This document shows, piece by piece, positions 43,175-52,523 of a DNA stretch of 64,000 bases. A program made the position numbers and the translations under genes. Each line of letters begins with the position of its first letter. The first letter of the stretch is position 1. The stretch is from the NCBI RefSeq assembly GCF_024124765.2, contig NZ_JAMXSR020000002.1:3244001-3308000 (forward strand). The letters are read 5' to 3'. The notes beneath the pieces were generated by a model. The model ran no database searches and was not told the DNA's origin. It saw only the letters and a list, made by a program, of their open reading frames with translations. This stretch comes from Sphingomonas sp. H160509 (GTDB lineage Bacteria > Pseudomonadota > Alphaproteobacteria > Sphingomonadales > Sphingomonadaceae).

Positions 43175-43182
43175 GCGGTGGC

Positions 43183-43995
43183 ATGAGCGATATCAAGCTC
43201 CTCGTCTCCGATGTCGACGGCACGCTCGTCGACAAGGAGAAGAAGGTCACGCCCGCGACCGTCGACGCGGTCAAGCGGCTGAAGGCGGCGGGCCTCGGCT
43301 TCACGATCATCAGCGCGCGGCCGCGCTCGGGGATGATGCCGATCGCGGACCTGCTCGGCATCGACGAGCCGATGGGCGCGTTCAACGGCGGGATCGTGTT
43401 CAAGCGCGACGGTACCGTGATCGAGCACCACATGATCGACGTCGATGTCGTGCGCGGCGCGATGGAGATCATCGGTGACGCGCCGGTCGACACGTGGTTC
43501 TTCGCAGACGATGTCTGGTACGCCAGTACCGACCAGGGCGGCCATGTCGGCAGCGAGAAGAAAGCCTCCGCGCAGGACCCGGTGATCGTCTCCGACTTCA
43601 CCGACCTGCTCGCCAAGGCGGACAAGGTGACCTTCGTCAGCGATGACGAGAATCTGTTGCGCGACCTGCATGCGAAGGTCGCCGCGAAGTTCGATACGCA
43701 GGCGACGATCGTCCAGTCGCAGACCTATTATCTCGACATCACGCCCGTCGCCGGGAACAAGGGCAGCGGGATCGAGGAACTGGCGGATGCGTTCGGCATC
43801 AGCTTGACGCAGACCGCGGCGATCGGCGATCAGGCCAACGATATCGCGATGCTCAAGCGCGCCAAGCTGGCGATCGCGATGGGCAATGCGCCACAGACTG
43901 TCCGCGACGTCGCGCACGAGATCACCAGCGCGAACGATGCCGACGGCGTCGCGCACGCGATCGACACCTTCATCCTTACCGGAGTTTCCGCATGA
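43183..43995 (+). CDS. HAD-IIB (Cof-type) sugar-phosphate phosphatase
   Basis: 270 residues from the ATG at 43183; a GTG at 43171 overlapping the gnd stop is also possible. The HAD motifs are LLVSDVDGTLVDKE with the nucleophile Asp, TIISARPRSG, and IGDQANDIAML. The large type IIB cap points to sugar phosphates as substrates. It is coupled to gnd upstream and to the next gene by ATGA, suggesting a role in handling pentose-phosphate-pathway side products. The exact substrate is unknown. Confidence 0.85.
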   Translation: MSDIKLLVSDVDGTLVDKEKKVTPATVDAVKRLKAAGLGFTIISARPRSGMMPIADLLGIDEPMGAFNGGIVFKRDGTVIEHHMIDVDVVRGAMEIIGDAPVDTWFFADDVWYASTDQGGHVGSEKKASAQDPVIVSDFTDLLAKADKVTFVSDDENLLRDLHAKVAAKFDTQATIVQSQTYYLDITPVAGNKGSGIEELADAFGISLTQTAAIGDQANDIAMLKRAKLAIAMGNAPQTVRDVAHEITSANDADGVAHAIDTFILTGVSA

Positions 43996-44735
43996 AAGAC
44001 CTCGTTGCCTTCGACCTCGACGGAACGCTGGCCGAGAGCAAGCAGCCCTTGCAGGCGCCGATGGGCGAGGCGCTGGCGAACCTGCTAGACGTCGCGCATG
44101 TCGCGGTGATCTCGGGCGGCGACTGGCCGCAGTTCGAGAAGCAGGTCGCATCGCGCCTGCCCGAGCGCGCGGATCGCACCAAGCTGTGGCTGATGCCGAC
44201 GACGGGGACCAAGCTGTACCGGTTCGATGGCGAATGGCGCGCGGTGTATGCCGAGCTGTTCGAGGAGGACGAGAAGCAGAAGATCTTGCACGCGTTCGAC
44301 GAGTCGCTCGAGGCTACCGGGTTCGTGCCGGAGAAGACCTGGGGCGAGCGGATCGAGGATCGGGGCAGCCAGATCACGTTCTCCGCGCTCGGCCAGGAAG
44401 CGCCGATCGATGCCAAGCACAGCTGGGATCCCGACTTCGCCAAGCGGAAAGTGATCCAGGCGGACTTGCAGAAGCGCCTGCCGGGGCTGTCGATCAACAT
44501 GGGCGGCGCGACTTCGATCGACATCACGCGTGAGGGTGTCGACAAGGCGTACGGGCTGAAGAAGCTCAACGAGGCGAGCGGCATCGCGCTCGACAAGATG
44601 ATGTTCATCGGCGACGCGATCTTCCCGGGCGGGAATGATTATCCGGCGGAGCAGCTCGGGCTCGACGTCGTGAAGGTGAAGAACGTCGACGGCACGCTGG
44701 CGGCGATCGCCGGGATCGTCGCGTGTTTGAAGTAA
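43992..44735 (+). CDS. HAD-IIB protein similar to eukaryotic-type phosphomannomutase
   Basis: 247 residues, intact. It begins DLVAFDLDGTLAESKQPL, has an INMGGATSIDITREGVDKAYGL core and ends with GDAIFPGGNDYPAEQLG. The pattern of a central Asp-Ile-Thr segment, GVDKAYGL and FPGGNDY is that of eukaryotic PMM-like HAD proteins rather than the PGM/PMM family common in bacteria. It could act as a mutase or a phosphatase on hexose phosphates. The ATGA overlap ties it to the preceding phosphatase gene. Confidence 0.75.
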   Translation: MKDLVAFDLDGTLAESKQPLQAPMGEALANLLDVAHVAVISGGDWPQFEKQVASRLPERADRTKLWLMPTTGTKLYRFDGEWRAVYAELFEEDEKQKILHAFDESLEATGFVPEKTWGERIEDRGSQITFSALGQEAPIDAKHSWDPDFAKRKVIQADLQKRLPGLSINMGGATSIDITREGVDKAYGLKKLNEASGIALDKMMFIGDAIFPGGNDYPAEQLGLDVVKVKNVDGTLAAIAGIVACLK

Positions 44736-44739
44736 GGGC

Positions 44740-45207
44740 ATGAGCGTCGCCTTCCGTCGCGAGAGTGACGAGGAACATCTCGAACCCAAGTTCGAACAGC
44801 CGATCGCGCCGGGGCCTAATCTGGTCACGGCGCGGGGGTTGCGGTTGCTCGGCGAGCGGGTGACCGAGATCGAGGCTGCGGTTGCGGCTGAGACGGACGA
44901 GGAGGCGCGCAAGCTGTTGCTGCGCGACCTGCGGTATTGGCACACGCGCCAGACGACCGCCGAACTCGCGCCTTCGTCGGACGAGGACGAGGTCGGCATC
45001 GGTTCTCGCGTCCGGGTTCGGATGAACGGGGTTGAGCGGGTTATTTCGATCGTCGGTGGTGACGAGGCGGAGCCCGGCGAGGACCGGCTGGCTTTCTCGG
45101 CACCGTTGGCGCGTGCGCTGATGGGCGCGGCGGTTGGCGAGGCGGTCGCGTTCGCGGACAAGCCGGACGCGATCGAGGTTCTGGCGATCGACAAGGATGA
45201 CGGCTGA
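44740..45207 (+). CDS. GreA/GreB-family transcription elongation factor
   Basis: 155 residues. An N-terminal coiled-coil-like helix pair (LVTARGLRLLGERVTEIEAAVAAETDEEARK...RDLRYWHTRQTTAEL) precedes a C-terminal FKBP-like domain (VGIGSRVRVRM...PLARALMGAAVGEAV). Gre factors help stalled RNA polymerase by stimulating transcript cleavage. The opening PxxPGPNLVTARG is typical of the alphaproteobacterial GreB-like branch. It follows the PMM-like gene by 4 bases and overlaps the next gene. Confidence 0.82.
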   Translation: MSVAFRRESDEEHLEPKFEQPIAPGPNLVTARGLRLLGERVTEIEAAVAAETDEEARKLLLRDLRYWHTRQTTAELAPSSDEDEVGIGSRVRVRMNGVERVISIVGGDEAEPGEDRLAFSAPLARALMGAAVGEAVAFADKPDAIEVLAIDKDDG

Positions 45208-45389
45208 TGGCTGAAGCGAAATTCGAACGGCATCGTCAGGCGTGGACGCAGGACGAGATCCAGAAGCTGCATACGCTGGCGAAGAAGGGCATGGCGTTGA
45301 AGGCGATCGCCAAGGCGCTGACTCGGAGCGAGGAGTCGGTGAAGGTTCGGGCGAAGGAAGACTCGCTGAATATTGCGAAGCTGCGGTAA
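45207..45389 (+). CDS. Small HTH-like protein
   Basis: 60 residues: RHRQAWTQDEIQKLHTLAKKGMALKAIAKALTRSEESVKVRAKE. This looks like a single SANT/Myb-like or sigma-region-4-like helix-turn-helix, as in short alphaproteobacterial proteins that may bind DNA. It overlaps the Gre-like gene stop by one base (TGATG), so they are translated together. Function not known. Confidence 0.7.
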   Translation: MAEAKFERHRQAWTQDEIQKLHTLAKKGMALKAIAKALTRSEESVKVRAKEDSLNIAKLR

Positions 45390-45402
45390 TTTGTGGGTCC
45401 TG

Positions 45403-45507
45403 AGCCCTCTCCCCTCCGGGGAGAGGGTTGGGTGAGGGGCTGTTCCGAGCGGCGCACTGCTTGGCTGCCCCTCACCCCGACCCTCTCCCCCGGAGGGGAG
45501 AGGGAAC
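45403..45507. repeat. Paired palindrome, type C
   Basis: Same element as at 42069, directly after the small HTH gene. With the three elements below it fills most of the 495-base gap 45390-45884, where no gene is seen. Confidence 0.8.
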
Positions 45508-45591
45508 AGAAGGGGGCTAGCGCTCGCTCCGCAATGCTCCACGGCGCCATCGGAGATTGTCACTCTTTCACAAGCCAGCATCTCAGGTGCC

Positions 45592-45696
45592 GCCACCCCG
45601 GCGAAGGCCGGGGCCCAGTTGGAAAGGTCGCTGTGACGAAGGGCGACCTGCGCCACTGCTTGCCCCCAACTGGGCCCCGGCCTTCGCCGGGGTGGG
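45592..45696. repeat. Paired palindrome, type A (GCGAAGGCC variant)
   Basis: The arms read CCCCGGCGAAGGCCGGGGCC and its complement, a hybrid between the A core and the B core. Confidence 0.8.
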
Positions 45697-45706
45697 GCGA
45701 CTTCCA

Positions 45707-45730
45707 TGTGCCACCCGTCTAGGTGGCACA
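45707..45730. repeat. 9-bp hairpin TGTGCCACC / GGTGGCACA
   Basis: A perfect inverted repeat around CGTCTA. A further half copy (TATGTGGCACAC) follows at about 45744-45755. It lies between two palindrome pairs. Confidence 0.6.
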
Positions 45731-45784
45731 GCAGATCACCACCTATGTGGCACACCCCGAACACGCTACAGCTGCCACCCCTTC

Positions 45785-45839
45785 TTGTTCTCCCGCGAAG
45801 GCGGGAGCCCAGTCTGGGTCCCCGCCTTCGCGGGGAAAC
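45785..45839. repeat. Palindrome, type B
   Basis: Close-set arms TCCCGCGAAGGCGGGAGCCC and its complement, the reverse orientation of the copy at 37791. It ends about 45 bases before the flavoprotein gene. Confidence 0.8.
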
Positions 45840-45884
45840 ACTCTTGACTAGCGGCTCGCGCAACCAAGCCGCACGGAGCGACAC

Positions 45885-47058
45885 TTGTCCGACTACGACG
45901 CGATAATCCTTGGTGCAGGCGCCGCCGGCCTCATGTGCGCCGCCGTCGCCGGCCAGCGCGGGCGAAAAATCCTGCTCGTCGATCACGCCGACCAGGCGGG
46001 TAGGAAAATCCTGATCTCCGGCGGTGGACGGTGCAACTTCACCAACGTCCACACCGCCGCCGACCGCTACATCTCCGCCAATCCGCATTTCGCCAAATCC
46101 GCGCTCGGCCGCTACACCGCGCAGGATTTCCTCGCGCTGGTCGAATCCTACGGCATCGCGTGGCACGAGAAGACGCTCGGCCAACTCTTTTTGCGACGGC
46201 TCCGCGAAGCAGATCGTCGAGATGCTCCTCGACGAATGCGACAAGGGCCGCGTCGACCTGTCGCTCGGCCGCGCGGTCACCGGAGTCGACCACGCAGACG
46301 GCCGCTACCGCGTATCGCTAGACGGCCGCACCGTCACCGCGCCCGCGCTGGTCATCGCTACCGGCGGCCCATCGATCCCGAAGATGGGCGCGACCGGGTT
46401 CGCCTATGATCTCGCGCGGCAGTTCGGCCTGAAGGTCGTCGAGCCACGCCCCGCACTCGTGCCGCTGACCCTGGGCGGGGACGAGATCCTGTTCCGCGAA
46501 CTGTCCGGAGTTGCCGCCGAAGTCGTCGCCACTGCCGGCAAGACCGCATTCCGTGAGGCCGCGCTGTTCACGCATCGCGGCCTGTCCGGCCCGGCGATCC
46601 TGCAAGTGTCGTCCTATTGGCGCAACGGCCAGCCCGTCGGGATCGATTTCCTCCCCGATCGCGAGTCCGGCTGGCTCCCCGCCGCCAAGCGTACCACGCC
46701 GCGCGCGACTCTCCGAAAACTGCTCGGCAGCACGCTTCCGGACCGACTCGCGGAGACTTTGAGCGAGCGATTGGGCATGACGAGCGAGATTTCCACGCTC
46801 ACCGACCGCAAGCTCCAGGACGCCGAACGCGCGCTAAGCCATTGGCAATTCACGCCAAACGGCTCCGAGGGCTACGCCAAGGCCGAGGTCACCGCGGGCG
46901 GAATCAGCACCGCGGAACTGTCATCGCAAACAATGCAAGCCAAACGCGTACCAATGCTGTATGCAGTCGGCGAAGCGGTCGATGTCACAGGGTGGCTCGG
47001 CGGCTACAACTTCCAATGGGCATGGGCGAGCGGGTGGGCCGCGGGTCAAGTCCTGTAG
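45885..47058 (+). CDS. NAD(P)/FAD-dependent oxidoreductase, HI0933/BaiN family, one frame break
   Basis: About 390 residues after correction. It starts at TTG with a GGAG site upstream. FAD-binding AIILGAGAAGLMCA, then GRKILISGGGRCNFTN, a family hallmark, ALVIATGGPSIPKMGATG, and the C-terminal GEAVDVTGWLGGYNFQWAWASG. The family acts on varied organic substrates and many members are uncharacterised. The frame breaks at T5 46188-46192; one T fewer gives LGQLFCDGSAKQI. Confidence 0.88.
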
Positions 47059-47114
47059 GGACCACCACGCCAGTGCCTTGCCGTTGCGTAAGCCGGCCAC
47101 CAATTAGGACGTAC

Positions 47115-48885
47115 ATGCCTTTTACAAATATTCCGTCGCTTCTTTCCGAGGCGCTCGAAGCGCGCGGCTATACCGCGCTCACCCCCCGTCCAGGCTCATG
47201 TGATCGAGGACAATGCGATCGGTCGCGATCTCGTCGTGTCGGCGCAGACCGGCTCGGGCAAGACCGTCGCGTTCGGCTTGGCGATGGCCGGCGAACTGCT
47301 CGGTGACGCGGGCGAGGACGGCGTCCAGCGCCTACCCGCGCCGCACAAGCCGCTCGTCCTCTGCATCGCGCCGACTCGTGAGCTCGCGCTTCAGGTCAGC
47401 CGTGAGCTGATGTGGCTCTATGCCAAGGCGGGTGCGCGCATCTCGACCTGCGTCGGCGGGATGGACGCCTCGAAGGAGCGTCGTTCGCTTGCCCACGGCG
47501 CACATATCGTCGTTGGTACGCCTGGCCGTCTGCGCGATCACCTCGAGCGTGGCGCGCTCGACCTGTCGGCCCTCAAGGTCGCGGTGCTCGACGAGGCCGA
47601 CGAGATGCTCGACATGGGTTTCCGCGAAGATCTCGAGCAGATCCTCGACGCGTCGCCCGAAGCGCGCCGTACGCTGCTGTTCTCGGCGACGATGCCGCGG
47701 CCGATCGTCGCACTCGCCAAGCGCTACCAGAAGGATGCGCTGCGGATTTCGACCGTCGGCGAGGATCGCGGTCATGGCGACATCTCGTACCAGGCCGTCA
47801 CGGTCTCGCCGTCCGAGATCGAGCATGCGGTGATCAACCTGCTGCGCTTCCACGAGGCGGAGACGGCGATGCTGTTCTGCGCGACTCGTGACAACGTGCG
47901 CCATCTGCATGCGAGCTTGGTCGAGCGTGGCTTCGCTGCCGTCGCCCTGTCCGGCGAGCATTCGCAGAACGAGCGTAACGCGGCGCTTCAGGCTCTGCGT
48001 GACCGTCGTGCGCGCGTCTGCGTCGCCACCGACGTCGCTGCACGCGGTATCGATCTGCCGACGCTGTCGCTGGTCGTTCACGTCGAGCTGCCGCGCGATG
48101 CCGAGACGCTCCAGCATCGCTCGGGTCGTACCGGTCGTGCGGGCAAGAAGGGCACCGCCGTCCTGATCGTGCCGTTCCCGCGTCGCCGTCGCGTTGAGAT
48201 GATGCTCCGTGGTGCGAAGATCAACGCGGAGTGGGTCAATGCCCCGACCGCGGAGGACATCCGCAAGAACGACCATGAGCGCCTGATCGGCATGCTGTTG
48301 CAGCCGGTCGAGGTCGAGGAGGAGGATCGCGCACTCGCCGTCCGCCTGATGGCCGAGAAGACGCCGGAGGATATCGCCGCCGCGCTGGTGCACATGCACC
48401 GCGCGACGATGCCGCAAGCCGAGGACCTGATTGACCAGAGCAAGCAGCCGACTCAGGACGAGCGTTCGCAGGGTCCGCGCGCGGGCTTCGAGGACACCGT
48501 CTGGTTCCGGATGGACATCGGTCGTCGCCAGAACGCCGATCCGCGCTGGATCCTGCCGCTGATCTGCCGTCGTGGGCACATCACCAAGTCGGAGATCGGG
48601 GCTATTCGCATTGGGCCGAACGAGACGGCGTTCGAGATTCCCCGCGCTGTGGCGTCGCGCTTCTCGGCGGCGATCCAGCGTACGGCGCAGGCTGGCGAGG
48701 AAGAGAGCGGCGTGGCGATCGAGGCGATGCAGGGTGCGCCCGAGAGCGGCGCTCGGCATGACGGCGGCGGCGGTGGTCGCAGCAATGCGAGCGGTCCACG
48801 CTCGACGTTGCACCGTGCGGCCCCGCGTGGTGGTCCGGCTCCTGCGCGGAAGCCCCCGTACCGCGGCAACCGCGAGCGCAGCTGA
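47115..48885 (+). CDS. DEAD-box RNA helicase, one frame break
   Basis: About 589 residues after correction. All helicase motifs are present: Q motif, AQTGSGKT, PTRELALQ, GTPGRL, DEAD, SAT, ATDVAARGIDLP and HRSGRTGRAG. A DbpA/CsdA-like RNA-binding domain follows (about residues 455-530), then a Gly/Arg-rich tail with AAPRGGPAPARKPPYRGNR. The frame breaks at C6 47180-47185; one C fewer gives ALTPVQAHVIED, restoring the Q motif. Likely roles are ribosome assembly or cold-stress RNA remodelling. Confidence 0.9.
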
Positions 48886-48895
48886 GCTAACGCGA

Positions 48896-49016
48896 TCCTC
48901 CCCCGCAAGGGGGAGGTGTCGCCGAAGGTGACGGAGGGGGAGGATACGCGACAGATGTGGTGGATGCCTCCCCCTCCGTCAGGCTACGCCTGCCACCTCC
49001 CCCTGGCGGGGGGGAT
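48896..49016. repeat. Paired palindrome, type D (CCTCCCCC...GGGGGAGG)
   Basis: Left arm CCTCCCCCGCAAGGGGGAGG with GTGACGGAGGGGGAGG; the right arm is its approximate inverse ending CCCCTGGCGGGGGG. The only copy of this type in the window, between the helicase and yaiI genes. Confidence 0.75.
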
Positions 49017-49021
49017 TGTGA

Positions 49022-49486
49022 ATGACTGAAACCCCGACCCTCCGCATCCTCGTCGACGCTGACGCGTGCCCCGTCAAAGACGAGATCTACAAGGTAGCAT
49101 GGCGCCACGAAGTCCCCGTGACGATCGTCGCCAACAGCCATTTCCGCATCCCGGTCCACCCGCTGATCTCGCGCGTCGTCGTCAGCGACGGGTTCGACGC
49201 CGCCGACGACTGGATCGCTGAGCAGGCCGATGCGAAGTCGGTCGTGATCACCGCCGACATCCTCCTCGCCGATCGCTGCGTGAAGGCCGGCGCGACCGTG
49301 CTCGCCAACACCGGCAAGCCGTTCACCACCAGCTCGATCGGCGGCGCCATCGCCACGCGTGCGATCATGGCCGACCTGCGCGCGGGCGGCGATATCATCG
49401 GCGGCCCCGCACCGTTCTCGAAAGCCGACCGGTCGAGCTTCCTCTCCGCACTCGATGCCGCGCTGGTCCGGCTGAAGCGCCGCTAG
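49022..49486 (+). CDS. YaiI/YqxD family protein (DUF188)
   Basis: 154 residues, intact. ILVDADACPVKDEIYKVA at the start, VVVSDGFDAADDWIAE, VITADILLADRC and the Gly-rich GPAPFSKADRSSFLSALD are the conserved blocks of this PIN-like family. The acidic residues suggest metal-dependent nuclease chemistry, but no activity is established. It starts right after a paired palindrome and is probably transcribed alone. Confidence 0.88.
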   Translation: MTETPTLRILVDADACPVKDEIYKVAWRHEVPVTIVANSHFRIPVHPLISRVVVSDGFDAADDWIAEQADAKSVVITADILLADRCVKAGATVLANTGKPFTTSSIGGAIATRAIMADLRAGGDIIGGPAPFSKADRSSFLSALDAALVRLKRR

Positions 49487-49557
49487 CCGGAGCGTAGACA
49501 GGGCGGCTGGCCCGTCGCTACACTCCCGCCACCGATCATGCGGCAGGGGAGAGACCA

Positions 49558-49947
49558 ATGCAGTGGAAGATGTTGGCGGCGGCGGCGGCGGCGGCGGTTG
49601 TAGTTTCGGCCGGGGCGCCTGTCCTCGCACAGGTGGCACCCGCCGGGATATCCGACCGGTACATGGCGTGCCAGGCACGGGCTCGCGGCAACACGGTGCA
49701 GGGCGGTATCTGCGCGCAGACCGAAATGGCGTCGCAGGACGCGCGGCTGAACAAGGCCTATCAGCAGGTCATGCGGCAACTCGCGAGCCGACCTGCCCAA
49801 CGTATCGCGCTGCGCGACGAACAGCGATCCTGGCTCAAGGCGCGCGACTATGAGTGCAAGATCGATGGAGAAACGATCGACACCGCCTGCCTCGTTACGA
49901 AAACCGCAACCCGCGCGAGCGAACTGGAACGTAAGATCCGCTTCTAA
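49558..49947 (+). CDS. LprI-like secreted protein (DUF1311)
   Basis: 129 residues with a very Ala-rich signal peptide (MLAAAAAAAVVVSAGAPVLA). The mature part has Cys residues in the LprI arrangement (MACQARA...GGICAQTEMASQDARLNKAYQQVMRQL...LRDEQRSWLKARDYEC...TACLV). LprI-type proteins can inhibit lysozyme; most members are untested. It would act in the periplasm or outside the cell. A GGGGAGA ribosome site precedes the ATG. Confidence 0.82.
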   Translation: MQWKMLAAAAAAAVVVSAGAPVLAQVAPAGISDRYMACQARARGNTVQGGICAQTEMASQDARLNKAYQQVMRQLASRPAQRIALRDEQRSWLKARDYECKIDGETIDTACLVTKTATRASELERKIRF

Positions 49948-50210
49948 CGGCATTCCGCGGGGGGCAGGGCTGCGAGCGCGCGCGGGCGGATCGAGCCCGG
50001 TCCGCTATCTTATCAGCCGTCGTTGCCAACAAGCGACCCAACCAAAAGGCTGCCCCCCAAGCGGTAACATCAGGTCCGAACGAAAATAGTGGCCGGCCAG
50101 ACACACCTGTGGGCTTCCGGCAAACTGGCTAACCGTTCGCGCCAGCAGCCACGACTAGGGTGTGCGTAAGATGCTCAAACGCAAAGGATGCCAGCGGTAA
50201 GCTGAACTGA

Positions 50211-50238
50211 TTGACCCATTTTGGGGCCATTGTAAGAT
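50211..50238 (+). promoter_or_regulatory. Candidate sigma-70 promoter for the acyltransferase gene
   Basis: TTGACC (50211-50216) and TAAGAT (50233-50238) are 16 bases apart, with a TG just before the -10. The start codon is 58 bases downstream. The 348-base gap 49948-50295 holds no gene; it is more AT-rich near this promoter. Confidence 0.55.
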
Positions 50239-50295
50239 ACCGAGTTTGCTAGAAAAAGTTTCGCCGCGTACAAGTGTCTTGGAAGCGGGGGAGCA

Positions 50296-51507
50296 ATGAC
50301 AGCAGCTGGCATGGGGCGCATCCCCTTCGACGGCTCGCGCCTTCCTCGCTCAGGCCGGATCGAAACGCTTGATATGCTGCGCGGGTTCGCCGCGTTGCTC
50401 GTTTTGTTTCAGCACCTCGCCGAGACCATCATAGCGACGCACGCGCTTCCCCTTCCGATCGAACAGGCCGGCGTGCTGCTGTTCGACGGCATCTTTCACT
50501 TCGGGCGGTTTGGCGTCGCGCTGTTCTTTCTGATCAGCGGGTTCGTCATCCCGTTCAGTTTTCGCACCGATCGTCCGGTCCGCGGATTCGCGATCAGCCG
50601 CGCATTTCGCCTGTATCCCGCCTATTGGCTGTCGCTGGGCGTCGCGCTGCTGGTGCTGCATGGGACAGGCGCGCCGGCCCCTGCGCCGGTGACGATCGTG
50701 GCCAATGTAGCCATGCTCCAGCATTATGTCGGTCAGCCCGATATCGTCGTCGCCTATTGGACGCTTGCAACGGAGCTGGCGTTCTACGTGCTGGCGGCCT
50801 GCCTCGTTGCCTGGGGCGTGCTGCGTGCGCCGTTCGTCTTGGCCGGAGGAGTCGTTGCGCTGTTCGGTGCAGCGCTGTTGCTCGCACTGGCATCGCATCT
50901 GGTCGATAAGCGGCTGCCCGCCGACCTGCCGCTGAACTTGGGGCTGATGTTGCTGGGAACGATGCTGCGACTGGCGATGCTCGAGCGTAATGCGATCGCG
51001 GTGCGTCTGGCGGGGATTCTCTGCGGGCTTTTCCTAGCGATCGTGCCGGTCGTCCAGTTCATGACGGTCCCGCCGGTCGGCGCCCCAGGTTTCAATCTAG
51101 CACCGACTTTAGGCTATATTGGTGCGCTGCTGCTGTTCGTGGGGGTCGTCGGCGCTGGCTCGGATACCGGCCGCGAGGTCGACGGCCGTTCGGTTTGCCG
51201 GCGTGTGGCAATGTGGTTCGGGACCATCTCCTATTCCGTCTACCTGTTCCACGGGCCGGTGATCCTGGCGTGCGGGACGATCCTGATCGCGGGCGATCCG
51301 GGGTCTGCATTACGCTACGTCGCGGTCGTGCTGAGCGCGACGATACTCATTGCGGCAGTCGTCTATCATGCCGTCGAAGAGCCGATGGTGCGACTAGGCC
51401 ACCGCATGATCCGACGGCCCGTGGCAGCGCAAGCGCCGGGTATGGCAGAGGCTATCCTGGCGATCCCCACGGCCGGCCCGATCTTCGTCGAGACGGAGCT
51501 CCGCTAG
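50296..51507 (+). CDS. Acyltransferase family 3 (OafA/YrhL-like) membrane protein
   Basis: 403 residues with about ten hydrophobic segments. The family signatures are IETLDMLRGFAALLVLFQHLAE with the catalytic His, RFGVALFFLISGFVIPFS, and ISRAFRLYPAYW. Such enzymes O-acetylate surface polysaccharide, lipid or peptidoglycan sugars in the inner membrane. A GGGGGAG ribosome site and an extended -10 promoter precede it. It is a single-gene unit. The substrate is unknown. Confidence 0.88.
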   Translation: MTAAGMGRIPFDGSRLPRSGRIETLDMLRGFAALLVLFQHLAETIIATHALPLPIEQAGVLLFDGIFHFGRFGVALFFLISGFVIPFSFRTDRPVRGFAISRAFRLYPAYWLSLGVALLVLHGTGAPAPAPVTIVANVAMLQHYVGQPDIVVAYWTLATELAFYVLAACLVAWGVLRAPFVLAGGVVALFGAALLLALASHLVDKRLPADLPLNLGLMLLGTMLRLAMLERNAIAVRLAGILCGLFLAIVPVVQFMTVPPVGAPGFNLAPTLGYIGALLLFVGVVGAGSDTGREVDGRSVCRRVAMWFGTISYSVYLFHGPVILACGTILIAGDPGSALRYVAVVLSATILIAAVVYHAVEEPMVRLGHRMIRRPVAAQAPGMAEAILAIPTAGPIFVETELR

Positions 51508-51689
51508 CAGGTCTCGAAAAGCCGCTGCACGACGATCCACAGAAACCGATTGTTTGAACCGAGAGATCAACGCCTAGATCGCGCATACGACCTAAAGCGA
51601 GGTTGTGCGGTCCAGCGCGCGGCAGTCGACCAGTGCACGCCTGCCGACATCACAGCGACGGGGCTTCTGGCTAATCTCGAAATGAAGTT

Positions 51690-51766
<77 letters not shown>

Positions 51767-51817
51767 CGGACGGTCCGCCTAGCAAAGCAAACCGGGGTGC
51801 GCCAGACGTTTTCGCGA

Positions 51818-52519
51818 TCAGGCCTCGCCGGTTGCCGGATCGGGGGCCGTCTGGGGAGCGGAGCCGGCAAGCGCTCGGCTCTTGGGCGGCGGGGTCTTGG
51901 GTTTGTAGGCGCACAGATCGCTGACAATGCAGCGCCAGCATTCGGGCGTTCGCGCCTTGCAGACGTAGCGGCCGTGCAGGATCAGCCAGTGATGCGCATG
52001 CAGACGGAACGGTTGCGGGGTGGCCTTGTCGAGCTTCAGTTCGACCGCGAGCGGGGTCTTGCCGCGAGCGAGGCCGGTGCGGTTGCCGACGCGGAAGATG
52101 TGCGTGTCGACGGCGAACGTCTCCGCGCCGAACGCGACGTTGAGGACGACGTTGGCGGTCTTCCGGCCGACGCCGGGGAGGCGCTCGAGTGCGGCGCGAT
52201 CGTTAGGGACTTCGCCGCCATAGTCGTCGATCAGCATCTGCGAGAGCGCGATGACGTTCTTCGCCTTGGTGTTGTAGAGGCCGATCGTCTTGATGTGGCG
52301 CTTCAGTTCGTCGAGCCCGAGCGCGACCATCTTCTCGGGCGTGTCGACCTCGCGGAACAGCGCGCGCGTCGCCTTGTTGACGCCGACGTCCGTCGCCTGC
52401 GCCGACAACGCGACCGCGACGACCAGCGTGTACGGATTGACGAATTCCAGCTCGGTCTCGGGGTGCGGATCGGCTTCCGCCAGACGCGCGTAGAACTCGA
52501 TGACGTCGGCCTTCTTCAC
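51818..52519 (-). CDS. nth: Endonuclease III
   Basis: 233 residues from the GTG at 52519, four bases after the dapB stop, with a TAAGGGC site upstream. It removes oxidised pyrimidines and nicks the abasic site. The helix-hairpin-helix with catalytic Lys is [14 protein letters not shown], the catalytic Asp is in AVDTHIFRV, and the iron-sulphur ligands follow the C-x6-C-x2-C-x5-C spacing in [17 protein letters not shown]. The Pro/Ala-rich C-terminal tail is longer than in E. coli. Confidence 0.94.
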   Translation of the reverse strand: MKKADVIEFYARLAEADPHPETELEFVNPYTLVVAVALSAQATDVGVNKATRALFREVDTPEKMVALGLDELKRHIKTIGLYNTKAKNVIALSQMLIDDYGGEVPNDRAALERLPGVGRKTANVVLNVAFGAETFAVDTHIFRVGNRTGLARGKTPLAVELKLDKATPQPFRLHAHHWLILHGRYVCKARTPECWRCIVSDLCAYKPKTPPPKSRALAGSAPQTAPDPATGEA

Positions 52520-52523
52520 GCCC

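Noticed and set aside
45403..45839. CRISPR array
   Set aside because: The repeats are inverted pairs of different types with irregular spacing, not direct repeats with uniform spacers, and no cas genes are present.
44085..46280. 731-codon minus-strand ORF spanning several genes and palindromes
   Set aside because: It crosses the PMM-like, Gre-like and flavoprotein genes and two palindrome families, which is not expected of a real gene.
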